Shown: positions 10,601 to 19,662 of the stretch, piece by piece
Numbering within the stretch: position 1 is the stretch's first letter
How the letters are laid out: every line of letters begins with the position of its first letter
NCBI RefSeq assembly: GCF_918797505.1
Contig: NC_092800.1
Span: forward strand, 21,447,313 to 21,511,312
From: Bemisia tabaci
Lineage: Eukaryota; Arthropoda; Insecta; Hemiptera; Aleyrodidae
Direction of reading: 5' to 3'
Length of the DNA stretch: 64,000 nt
Translations under genes and position numbers: made by a program
The notes under the pieces: generated by a model
The model's input: only the letters and a program-made list of their open reading frames with translations
The model's database searches: none
What the model was told of the DNA's origin: nothing

Positions 10601-13600
10601 CTTCCACCGCGGTCATTTTCAGTAGTACGCGCCTCATACACGGAGAAAAAAATTTCGTACGTGGGACCCGAAGTTTAGGTCATATGGATCTCGGAAGTTT
10701 TCGGAATGAGCATCTGAACACTTAAGGTCTAGCTGCCGAAGTTCAGGTCTGACATCTAAAACTTCAGTTCTTACATCTGAAGTACTTCAGATGTGAGAAC
10801 CGAAATTTTTCGGATGTGAAAACCGAAGTACTTCAGATGTAAGAACTGAAGTTTCAGATGTCAGACCTGAACTTCGGCAGCTAGACCTTAAGTGTTCAGA
10901 TGCTCAATCCGAAAACTTCAGAGATCCATATGACCTAAACTTCGGGTCCCACGCACGAGATTTTTTTCTCCGTGTACAATACATCCTCCGACTCCTGGAG
11001 CCATCCTGGTTCCTACCCTCAGATTCGGAACTTGACCGCTGGTCGGCACTTTGTCTATAGGATATTTCCATTCATTTTTCCTAGGAAGCGTGGTGAAAGC
11101 GGCATGCTGAAAAAAATGCTCGGCACCGTCTTTTCATCGAGATGTCGTGTTTTTAAGGATGCTTCGGCCACCATCTTAATCCGTTCATAGTCAAATGAAG
11201 CGACGCAATACTGCCATGCCAAGAAAGAACGCCGTATGAACATTCGGACGTTGCCCAATTTCCTCTGATATAATAAGAATTTTCCGGCAAACTTGTGAGC
11301 AATTTTCTTGCAAATTTTCAGGGAATCGAATACACAGTTTTGTTTACGGTGTCTGATAGGGTACCTATCGAAAAAATATTCATAATTTTACGTAGGTATA
11401 TAGCAAAATATCGTATAAGAGAAAATTCGGCAACATTCGAACTTTCATGAGGCTTTTTTCCTAAGTACGGCAAAATCTTTGCCACAAGTCACAGTATATG
11501 CTCAGAAAAAATATAACGATGTCGATTGAAGTCAACTTAGTATGTGACTATCAAGACGATCGCCAGCCCCTCTGGTCGCCAGGCGTACCGCTCAGCGCTG
11601 GGTGCGGCACGGCGCCGCGCGGCATCGCACTGCGTCATGTTTCGGCTCCTCTCCCACCCCACTCATTGTCCGAATCCTTACTTCAAGAGGACCAATTGAA
11701 AGGAAATTGTGTTCCCTACAAAGTTTCTAATAAACAAAAAGTTCATAGTTGCAGTTAGAAAAAAGTTATCACGCTCTTTGTGAAAAAGAGGCAATTCGAT
11801 TTCTAAAAATTTGCGAATTTTTTCAAAATTTTCAGCTTTCCGTGGAAAAATTTGCATGATTATTAAAAATTTCTTAAAGAACATATCAAGACGGACATTT
11901 TAAAAAAAAAATTAGAGGTGTCTAGCTACATTAGGGTCTGAGTTATAGCGCTTTGAGTCAGAGGGGGATTTTTCAACTTTGAGGGGGGCTAGCAAAAATC
12001 CCTAGGGGGGTAGGGATGGGGACTTTTGGGAAAATGGTCCTCTCAATGGGTACTATCAATGGGGGGAAAAATTAGCTTGTTACTAATTTGTTCATCAAAC
12101 CCCCTCTTTTTTCCCTTCGTTTACTGGACTAAATGGACCGTTTTCGCAGATTAGCGGATATTAGCGGCTAATTATTACATAATATCATTCCTGATAGTGT
12201 ACTAGAAGCAACCCAACAAAGGATTTTGCGGACACTTGTGGACATTTTTTTATCGAGCTATCTAAACATTTTTTTGGGCGTTTTTTTTAAAGCAAGTTTT
12301 GGAGGTGGTTTTGATCCTCCTAAAAATATGCCAATGTACATTAATGATATACCAAAATGTTCCTTAAAGGGAGGAGAATAAGCATGTTTAATTGAAATTT
12401 TGATTCATCTGCCACAGAACTCATGTAAAAGCGAAATAAAACCTTGAGAATCAGACGGCAAATTTGATACCACCTGCAATGTCAGCTTTAGGCAACCCGC
12501 ATGTCAAAGCGGAAGGATTCAAAGACCCTTGAACCATGAATACATTCATTTTGGAAGCTTAACTACTTAGAAAACCAAGAAAAAATATTTAAAATCCGAC
12601 TTTTTTTTTTTGGCCCATGACCGACCTCTACCATTGACTCGATCCACCGTGCGGCGCTTCGACCCACTATTTTGCCACGAATGTGTTGCACAGTATCATA
12701 CGAGATTGAAAGCACCACAACGTATCATGATTTATGGCATGTTTCAGAAATACGAAGTTCCCTTGGAAAATAAATTGAATGACGACGACAAAAAGAGAGT
12801 GGTAGACAAAAAACTTACTAAGTCCTAGTACCTACACTCAATGACGTTTATCATGATTTTCGAACTTCATTAGAGGAAAAAGTGACTTGATTCAAGCTGA
12901 AATATGCCCAAATTTACCGCCAGGAAGATTTCCTTATGAATAAATACAAAAACTAATGCTTGTTTAAAGAAGAAAAGATGCTTATATAAAAAGAAAAGTC
13001 ACTTACATCGAGCAGAAATCCGCCTTCATTAAGCTATTTTATGTTTGAAACAAAATAATATCTTCTTAACTATATTCATGAATGTTTCTGTCTAAATCAA
13101 GTCATTTTTTCCCCAGATAAAATTAAAAAATTATGCTAAACGTTATTAAATACGGCTGCTACGACTTGGTGAGTTTTTGAATTGCCGCTCTCTTTTAGTG
13201 CCGTAGTAGGTATTTTATTGATTTATTTTGCGAGGATAGCTCCGTACTCTTAAAGAACGTCCGTCATTCTTAATATGTTGTCTTCAATTTCGTATGAAAC
13301 TGTACAACACCTCTGTTCCGAAATAGTTAGTACTTGAAGCGCCGCGCACCGCTCCGCGGCGGGTGAGGGCGACCAGCGCGCAATGCGTGAAGTATCCCTG
13401 TTAGGTTTGTAGGCGCCAATGCACGCATTGCGTAATGCGTGAAGTATCCCTGTTAGGTTTGTAGGCGCCAATGCACGTTACGCGCTGGCAGCACACCGCG
13501 CTGCGCCGCGCCGCCCCGCTCTTATCTGTGTTAGGCTCTAATATTAAGACTCGCGGAGTCTGCGTTTTTCAACTCAAAACTTTGAAATGTTTGCACACGT

Positions 13601-15561
13601 TGTACACTCTGCATGGATTATTCTCATTTAAATTAAAGGGGGGGAAAATATGTACTTTAGGAAAATATAATGTGTATTTTGTAAATATTAAGGTGGTTCC
13701 GTGTCAAATTTAATCATCTCCAAAGCGCTTTAATTTTTCTTTTATATTTTGCGCTTTTATTGTGCTGCAGCGTGGAGTACACGCAACCATGCTTAAAATT
13801 GGTCTTATTTGACTCTAAAATATCGATGCACTAATGGGTTTAAACCAAAAGATTGCGTGTTTCTTGGTTTTTTGCCTCTCTTTCAGTCATTTTTATACAA
13901 AGTTTCTTTCAACATATCTACGGCTCATTGAGATTAATTTTGATGCCATTGCTTGGAAAAGGTTTTACAAATATTTGCCATTTTTCGTTAAGTTATTGGT
14001 TCAAATTATATGAGTAAAATTTTCCGTAAAGTACGCTGAAAAAACATAAGTCATCCAAGATACGCAAAAATTCATCCAGAAAATTTGGCAATGAGTAGAT
14101 TTAGTTCTGAACACATAGAGTGGCATCGCATTAGACATCTTATGCGAAAAGGTTATTGGAGAAGAAACACTTTTAAGTGAGATTCCCTTTGTTATTCAAT
14201 AGTTATTAGGAATTTAGAGTAAGCGACGGCAAATAATAACGCCTCAAAAGAATTGAATAGGCACACCGAGCTCCTAGGAGGTCGAATAGTGGTAGCATGG
14301 CCCAACAGCACATTTGAGGGGCTTGGAGGACAAGGCGCATAATTGCAGTTTTAGCTATTTCAGGAAATACGTGTTTAAAGTTTCAAAGTAACATGGAGCC
14401 TTATGGCAGAGAGGAAGTTTGAACTCACTTTCTGACGCTTTAAAGTTGGAATTTAGTAGTGAATTAATCTCACAGAATATACTTTCAAACTAGTTATAGT
14501 TGTTGTTCATGTATACCTCAATTTTTTCAAAAACTGCACTTATGCGCCTTGTCCTCCAAGCCCCTCATTTCTTAACGTTCAATGAATCGCGTTAAACAGA
14601 AAGGAAACAAGCCCTATAATCTATTGCCAAATTTACTTGGGCACTTTACTTTTTCACATGAAAACGGTTGTGCGAATTTTTGTGCAAATTCCAAGGAATT
14701 TTCTGAACAGTACGATGCAAACTCCTCAAACTTTTCAAAGGAATCCGCATGAGTGTTCTCTTGTAAAAAATTAAATTGCCCGGTTAAATTTGGCAATGAC
14801 CGATGTGGCTTGGTTCCTTTCTGCCTAACGCGGTCCCTTTAACGTTAAGAAAAGTGCTGTTGGGCGCGATACCACTATTCGACCTCCTAGGAGCTCGGTG
14901 TGCCTATTCAATTCTTTGAAGGCGTTTTTATTTGCCGTCGCTTCACTTTAAATTCCCAATAACTATCGAGTAACAAAGGGAATCTCACTTGAAACTGTTT
15001 CTTTTCTAATAACCGATGATGTGGCTCGGCTCCTTTTTGCTAAACACGGTCCAAATTATATATGTTGTAGGTTCGGACCCAGACTCAGGCGCAGAGGACC
15101 CAGACCGCCGCGGATCGACGACCGGAAGCTACAAGAAGTTCTACCTGCTGTTCCCTCTGATCGCGGTCTTCAAGTTCCTCATCATCAAGCTCCTGCTCAT
15201 CCCGATCCTCATCGGCGTCTTCGCCATCAAGAAGATGCTCGTGGCGGCGGCCATGGCCCTGCCCACCCTCCTCCAGCTCTTCCGCTGCCCCCGCAACCCC
15301 CTCGTCCCTGGGGCCCCCGGAGCCGGAGGGCTCCCACCCTTGCCCGCCGGGAACCTCGTGGGCCTCCTCCCGGCCGCCTATCAGGGCTACACCGCCACCG
15401 CCTCCGCCGTCGCTGAGCCCCTGGTCACCGACTACTCCCACTACGGCTACCCCGCGCGTCTTCACCCCCCGCCTCACGCGCTCTATGCTCATCCGCATCC
15501 CCATCCCCATCACGCACAGTGGGAGAACCTTAAAAATTACAAGTCTCATGAGCTTGACTGA
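1067..15561 (+). CDS. Osiris family protein (DUF1676), three exons
   Basis: Exons 1067-1261, 2761-3034 and 15071-15561 join in phases 0 and 1 with GTAAGT/GTAACC donors and CAG/TAG acceptors, giving about 319 residues. Exon 1 encodes a signal peptide (MMLKRSLILVLVL) and the Osiris two-cysteine region, where a Cys is followed ten residues later by CLKYEL. Exon 2 encodes the conserved stretch around EWGKLVGFLDREASQF and LQIPLP. Exon 3 starts with a Lys/Tyr segment and a long hydrophobic DUF1676 block (SYKKFYLLFPLIAVF, KFLIIKLLLIPILIGVF), then a Pro/Gly/His/Tyr-rich tail. Osiris proteins are insect-specific secretory/endosomal membrane proteins tied to cuticle formation. The usual C-terminal AQXLAY motif is not evident. 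Exon 3 is much more GC-rich than its surroundings. The 12-kb intron 2 is full of transposons. Which Osiris paralogue this is cannot be told. Confidence 0.8.
4085..4317. mobile_element. Transib-type MITE (233 bp)
   Basis: The terminal inverted repeats begin CACAGTGGATCGAGTCAAT and end with its reverse complement. They are flanked by perfect 5-bp target duplications CGCCG at 4080-4084 and 4318-4322. A 5-bp GC-rich CGNCG duplication and CAC-starting ends are known Transib hallmarks. The outermost heptamer CACAGTG equals the consensus V(D)J recombination-signal heptamer, consistent with the known Transib/RAG1 relationship. The interior is non-coding. It shares ends with the 6953-12651 element. 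Confidence 0.75.
5081..5291. mobile_element. MITE of the GTTAAACAGAAAGGAACC family
   Basis: The left end GTTAAGCAGAAAGGAACCAA is matched inversely by GGTTCCTTTCTGTTTAAC at the right end. The same ends occur at 14588-14833, and a partial right end lies at 15013-15052. No target duplication was confirmed. The box-B-like GGTTCGATCCC inside is not supported as a tRNA. Confidence 0.55.
6345..6495. repeat. Solo arm of the palindromic element seen at 14.1-15.0 kb
   Basis: The segment CTTATGCGAC... to GAATAGGCACACCG matches, diverged, the left arm of the palindrome at 14141-14275, including GCAAATAA, ACGCCT and AATTGAATAGGCACACCG. No opposite arm is present nearby, so this is a truncated copy. Confidence 0.5.
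7629..7675. repeat. A-rich tract
   Basis: About 45 nearly uninterrupted A residues with an embedded AATAA. It could be the tail of an old retroposed sequence, but no recognisable source lies upstream, so it is recorded only as a low-complexity tract. Confidence 0.6.
9411..11258 (-). pseudogene. Broken transposon gene: XPG/PIN-nuclease-like plus cysteine-rich (CXC) protein
   Basis: Pieces in order on the - strand: an N-terminal region (11258-10977); a foldback insertion; RWPKLATYGDIVNMYV and SSFVFDGYPAYSTTKGQE (about 10560-10410); EVFIAEADADRDIVSSAI and VVMVGTDTDLMVIML (about 10255-10120); LLLFAYAMTGCNTTSALF (about 10010); then in another frame GEKYLIHFYGG, TLPPTSLAAKQHSFRVYYQI and WLGNSSLDPREWGW. 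After an in-frame TAG near 9530 comes a cysteine-rich tail (SCNCKSGCGTNCKC). The DAD..I and TDTD acidic motifs resemble FEN/XPG-type nuclease cores. The same architecture is familiar from repetitive unknown proteins of corals, fish and insects with a TGCDTTSAF-like motif. Lesions seen are a MITE insertion, a frameshift near 9930-9945, a frameshift near 10560, and nonsense codons. It is not functional as it stands. The family placement is inference. Confidence 0.6.
10639..10974. mobile_element. Foldback MITE, near-perfect palindrome (336 bp)
   Basis: It starts CACGGAGAAAAAAAT and ends ATTTTTTTCTCCGTG-like. Almost the whole length is self-complementary around a centre near 10805, with repeated CTTCAGATGT-type units. 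TA dinucleotides flank it at 10637-10638 and 10975-10976, consistent with a Tc1/mariner-type target duplication. It splits the pseudogene reading frame, so it inserted after its host element. Confidence 0.75.
12664..12828 (+). other. Orphan open reading segment of unknown origin
   Basis: Immediately downstream of the Transib right target duplication lies a readable stretch with protein-like composition (KAPQRIMIYGMFQKYEVPLE and NKLNDDDKKRVVDKKLTKS, then a stop). It has no start, domain or partner exon that I recognise. It may be a remnant of another mobile element. It is not called as a gene. Confidence 0.25.
13381..13480. repeat. Two-copy 52-bp tandem repeat, GCGCCTACAA family
   Basis: AATGCGTGAAGTATCCCTG starts at 13382 and again at 13434, and each copy continues TTAGGTTTGTAGGCGCC. 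The reverse complement belongs to the same family as the degenerate copies at 59569-59700 (GCGCCTACAAGACTG... ATACTTCACGCATTGC). Both places have a GC-rich flank. Confidence 0.7.
14316..14566. mobile_element. MITE, GAGGGGCTTGG family, copy 1
   Basis: The ends are GAGGGGCTTGGAGGACAAGG (continuing CGCATAA) and its inverse. A 4-bp direct repeat ATTT flanks it at 14312-14315 and 14567-14570. The comparison of the host palindrome's two arms independently supports these boundaries. A second copy lies at 61908-62155 with a different 4-bp duplication. Confidence 0.75.
14588..14833. mobile_element. MITE of the GTTAAACAGAAAGGAACC family, second copy
   Basis: The ends CGCGTTAAACAGAAAGGAAA and TTCCTTTCTGCCTAACGCG are inverted copies. 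It is the same family as 5081-5291. A partial right-end copy (GGCTCGGCTCCTTTTTGCTA) lies at 15013-15052, immediately before the Osiris exon 3 acceptor. Confidence 0.55.
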
Positions 15562-15664
15562 GGATAGCACGACACTACTCTAGATAGCAGAGTACCTGTA
15601 TAGCGAGAGTATGGACAGATGTGAAACTCCGAAACTCCATCAGACCTTCACCGATGCTCCTGCG

Positions 15665-15670
15665 AATAAA
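15665..15670 (+). terminator. Candidate poly(A) signal of the Osiris gene
   Basis: AATAAA lies about 104 bases after the stop codon at 15561. It is the first canonical hexamer after the coding end. Confidence 0.4.
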
Positions 15671-16146
15671 GTTAGGGCCCAGAAATGCAGCCAACCTATG
15701 AATTTCAACTATCCAGAACGATTTACTAATACTATTGTTACGAACCGTCGTTTATAAAGCACGTATTTGACTCCAGTTTTTCCATAAATTTACTCGTTTT
15801 TGCGGAAGAACGCTCATTTCTGTACGTTCTTGGCCATCTTGTTTAGGATTGGAATTTGGAGACTCTGCAGATTGACAATGAAATTTTGTGTGGCAGAAGT
15901 TGGTTAGAGGGATGGCAGCACTTTTGGGCCCTAAAGACCTCCACGAAGTGATCTGTCAATATTCTCGCTATACAAGTACTCTGCACGACACTCGAGGATA
16001 TAAAACAAAAAAATCTCCAGTGCAACTCCTCCTACATATTTTCCACTGCCGTGCTAAGGAAGAACGCCGTATCATACGTTGCCATATTTATTTCGATAAA
16101 AAACGAATTGAAGGAGAGGATTTCGAACATTTTTCCACAAATCGAC

Positions 16147-16380
16147 GGTGTAAGTCCGCAATCACCTATCTCGTTGGCGATGTCTGAAAATTTCTCTCTG
16201 TGCTATTATTTTGAAGGTGAACAAATTGGCATCATTCCTTGAAGTTTATACAGAATTTTCCTCGCACAGAGCAGGAAAATCACAGCAGTTTTAGAGAATT
16301 GCCGTTGATAGTTTTCCGTTCAAGTATGACAGGAAGTCTGCAACGTCGCAAACCGAGTTATGTGATTGCCGACTTACACC
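16147..16380. mobile_element. MITE, GGTGTAAGTCGGCAATCACA family
   Basis: The left end GGTGTAAGTCCGCAATCACC and right end (TGTGATTGCCGACTTACACC) are inverted. Internal blocks such as GAAGTCTGCAACGTCGCAAA and CATCATTCCTTGAA recur at 60235-60482 and, more diverged, at about 5530-5750, 17862-18070, 21720-21810 and 31337-31560. This is therefore a multi-copy family in the window. Confidence 0.65.
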
Positions 16381-18690
16381 ATAGCAATGTTTCAAACAAC
16401 TTCGTTCGCGATTTGATCTAGAATCAGGGTGTCTACTTACACTGGCAGGCAAAAATTAAGTACTTATACAACACTTTTTCAGTACCTTTCCAAAAAATTC
16501 AGTACCTCATAAGTTGTATGCAGAAAAAATTCAGTACCTACTTTTCGGAACCTTTAAGTTGATTGTTGACTTGAGTTCCTTTTATTTAATTATATTTCTG
16601 ACCGCTTATTTTCAATTCTTCTATTACAATTATCCATTTGCTAAATATAATCCAAGCTTGAGCACGCTTGCACTGTGCGGTCAAAACTGCAATAGTGGCT
16701 AAGGAAAACCGACAAGGCTAGCGTGGGGGCTACTTCAATATTAATCTTCCATCGCATTGCTAAGGCGCAACGATACAACTATTCGTACTCTTCGGAATGC
16801 GTGAGGTATCTCACCCCAATTGAAGGCGTTTTCGAAACTGCCAACTTTCCATAAAAAACGCCCGTGGCATGAAGCGAAAAATTCCGGACTTTTACAGGGG
16901 AATTTCCGTACTTTTTCGGTACTTCCGGACCGCCAGCAAAAAATCATAACTATTTCCAAACTTTCCGGATTTTCCTGACCAGAAGACATCTAGCAAATAG
17001 CTAAAAATTTTAAGTGAAAACATGCATAACTATCCTCAAAAATACAAGTTTTCTTCAAAGAAATTTGGCAATTCTTGGATATTCATAGGGCGTTTTTCCT
17101 CAGCACGGCAGTAAAACGGAGTATTCATAAGTTACATGACCCTCCGTGACACGCTGCGTTGCAAGGGGGAAGGGTCAGTGTCAGCGTTACGCAACCCTGT
17201 CTTTCGGTAAAAAACATGCAAAATCTTAAGAAAGTTTGTGCAGTCTTCAGTTGACAGCTAAAAGATCGCGGCCCGTGTTATTTCTCACACTATCATTAAA
17301 AATACTGCTAATTTTATCTGTATATATATTCAACAGTTTCCCACAATTTTTTTTTTGGGGGGGGGGAGGGAGGGTCAGTCAAGCGTTATATGATTATTAG
17401 GGGGAGGCCGTGGTTGCGTTACCACGTATTCCAAGGGAGAAGGGGGGGGGGTCAAAAATGCTGTAAAAATGCGAGATGTAATTTATGAATGTTCCCTGTG
17501 ATGCAAAAGCGTGTACTTCAATGCGGAGAAGTTTGAGATGCTTCACTTTTTCCCCTCAACATCATTTCAAAAGTGTACGATAGGGTTCCAGTAATTTTAT
17601 ATCTAATTAGAGAGAATTCTGAGGTTTTGTCTGATCTTCTGTGAAATTAAATGGAAGTAATAAAACATGTTTGCATAAAATTTGCGTAATTCTGTTCAGT
17701 CATCCTCCTGTGAAATGAGTTATTCAATGGCGTTGGGAAAAAAATCGAGAAAAATGGGGCTAATACTAAAAAACCTTGGTGAAAATGAATGATTGGTGGT
17801 GTGTACCTACTTGCTCATAAAGTAGATCTGACGGTGAAACTGCGTCAAATAATAGGCAGTTTCAGAAAAGTGTTTGCGGCGTTGTAGACTTCTGTAATAC
17901 TTTTTTAAATGGAAAGCTACTCAATGTCAATTCTTGAAAACTTCCAGGTTTTTTTTTCTTTGTGCCAGGAAAATTCTGTGAAAATTTCAAGGAATGATAT
18001 TAATTTCTTCTCCTTCAAAAAATTAAATGAAAGCCGAGATTTTTAAACACCGCCAACGAGATATGTGGTGTGGTAACTTTACCGTTGACATATCCTTGTG
18101 ATGAGCAAGAGCTCTACTGCAGACTTCATTACTGAAATAGAATGATACTGTGTTGCCAATTTTCAAAAGTATTCAACCCTCTTGTCAGTTGATTTAGCAG
18201 TCCATTGACTTCGCAATGAGACAGTGAGACTAAAAAAAAATACAGAAACCCAAAAATTTTCTGAGTATTACATAAATGCTACGGACAGTTTATTTACAAA
18301 AATATATATTCTTCTTAAGAGTTTACACAATTGAAAAATAAAAGTGTATTAAGATGAAAACAAATTGAAAGACGGAGAAGAGAAATTACCTGTACAGTTA
18401 TAAAAATATTACAAATGAACTTATATCAGGCTTAAAGTCTACTTAACAAGAACTGTACAGATTTTTACTTCGAAGAGTATGATCAAGTTACAAGCACTAT
18501 TTCTAAAATTACCTGTATTGAAATTAGGTTCATAGTTTAAAAAATAACTTTCAATACCTGTATTTTCGAACTTAGAATACAAAACTACTTTTGTAGCCCT
18601 AGAGAACTGAGCTTACAACTTTGATAACAGAAAATACCATTTTCATTTGAACCATTCTCGAAAAAAAAAAAAATCAAAATCTCTGTGACA

Positions 18691-18713
18691 TCTCTCTCTC
18701 TCTCTCTCTCTCT
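18691..18713. repeat. (TC)n microsatellite
   Basis: An uninterrupted run of TC dinucleotides of about 23 bases. A shorter run occurs near 18921. Confidence 0.9.
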
Positions 18714-19662
18714 TGTGACAAGTTTCTTATGAAAAGTCAATTTTCAGCCACAAATTTTAATGAATAACATTAAGGATAAGAATAATGTATACTTTGTACT
18801 TTACTTTTTGCCTGATATTAAATAATCTTAGGCATCTTATTAAATATGTTTTGTAGAGGAAGATGTCTTGTAGACATGGCTCATCCATGCTCAAGAATAA
18901 AAGGTTAAGCACATTTTTCTCTCTCTCTCTCTAAAAACACGTTTTTTCCCCTGTGTTGTGATTTTGAGTTGGTATTTTAAGTTCTTAATGTAAGCAGATT
19001 GCACTCCCTCATGAATAAGATGTCTCTCCGAACAATCTACCTAACGTCAAATGAGTTGTTATTCCTTGAAGATGAGCGTTCACGGTTGATAATCAGTAAA
19101 ACATTATTCCAGCATTTTTCAAGTACTTTCTAAAAAATTAAGCTCTTTCAAGGCCTTGAAAAAATGTCAACATCATGCACTTTTTTATACAGCACGAACT
19201 GCTGTCAATACCTTAGAGACCCCGGAAATTCTTCGGTGCAATTCACTATGATTTAAATCTTCACTCCCATCATGTTCGACATAAACGAGAGAAATGATTC
19301 AGGAATTCCAGTATTCTCGCTTTAAAGCTAGCTAAAATGTTGGGACCTTGTTCGTTTTTGTTTGGTGACATGAAAAAATTAAAAGAATAAAAAATTTGCT
19401 TAGGAAATAGGTGTTCCATTCTTTAAGAATTCTCTGTTCTTGAAGAATTTTTAAGATAAACAAATAAAAGGTAAAAATCTTGAAAGTCTATCAGGAAGAC
19501 GGGAAAAATGAATTAAGTTATCTTTGACGTAAAAATATCACCAGAATTATGATTGTTACGTTATGAGAGGATTAGCTGAGGTACTTTGGCTGAGGATCGA
19601 CCACAAGGCTGAATGAGATCAGGATGATTGCGAAGAAACATTTCTCTTTCTAAAAATTTTCT

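Larger units (their letters stand above)
8189..12132. mobile_element. Long-inverted-repeat DNA element carrying a nuclease/CXC-like pseudogene
   Basis: The left arm starts TTAGTCCAGTAAACGAAGGG and the right arm ends with the reverse complement. Both arms also contain the GGGATTTTTGCTAGCCCCCC block followed by TCAAAGTTGAAAAATCCCCC, and diverged similarity extends 500-600 bp inward, including GC-rich GCGCGGC segments near 8690 and 11610. The ~3.9-kb element lies inside the Transib-ended insertion. No target duplication could be seen at its ends. The interior carries a broken - strand gene (9411-11258), interrupted by a foldback MITE at 10639-10974. Superfamily is not assigned. Confidence 0.6.
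6953..12651. mobile_element. Composite Transib-ended element (5.7 kb)
   Basis: The left end CACGGTGGATCGAGTCAATG, continuing GGAGGGGTCGGTCAT, is mirrored at the right end (..ATTGACTCGATCCACCGTG). Perfect 5-bp target duplications CGGCG flank it at 6948-6952 and 12652-12656. The same family of ends bounds the small MITE at 4085-4317. The identical flanks show that the whole 5.7 kb sits in one insertion site. Inside lies an A-rich tract (7629-7675) and a second long-inverted-repeat element (8189-12132) carrying a degraded gene. No RAG1-like Transib transposase was recognised, so the element is probably non-autonomous and enlarged by a later nested insertion. Confidence 0.7.
14141..15012. mobile_element. 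Palindromic element with two nested MITEs, next to Osiris exon 3
   Basis: The left arm (about 14141-14315) and right arm (about 14845-15012) are inverted copies. They share GAGATTCCCTTTGTTA, GCAAATAA, AATTGAATAGGCACACCGAG, CTCCTAGGAGGTCGAATAGT and the CAACAGCAC block. The interior holds MITEs at 14316-14566 and 14588-14833. Removing the first restores symmetry between CAGCACATTTCTTAACGTT and the matching right-arm segment, which confirms nesting. The right arm ends about 58 bp before the exon 3 acceptor. Confidence 0.65.
15671..19662. other. Intergenic region without a recognised gene
   Basis: No open reading segment here looks like a conserved protein. The stretch contains a MITE at 16147-16380, a diverged copy of that family at about 17862-18070, G-rich tracts at 17350-17450, TC microsatellites at 18691-18713 and 18921-18932, and probably the 3' untranslated region of NCAPG2 at its right end. 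Confidence 0.5.

Noticed and set aside
6953..12651. An encoded Transib (RAG1-like) transposase
   Set aside because: No RAG1-core-like motif was recognised in any frame of the element; only the ends and target duplication are Transib-like.
13381..13480. CRISPR-like repeat pair
   Set aside because: Only two units, abutting without spacers, in a eukaryotic context.
15021..15570. Long overlapping open frames in other frames and on the - strand of Osiris exon 3
   Set aside because: They arise from the high GC content of the exon; only the + frame gives the DUF1676 hydrophobic block and joins the upstream exons in phase.
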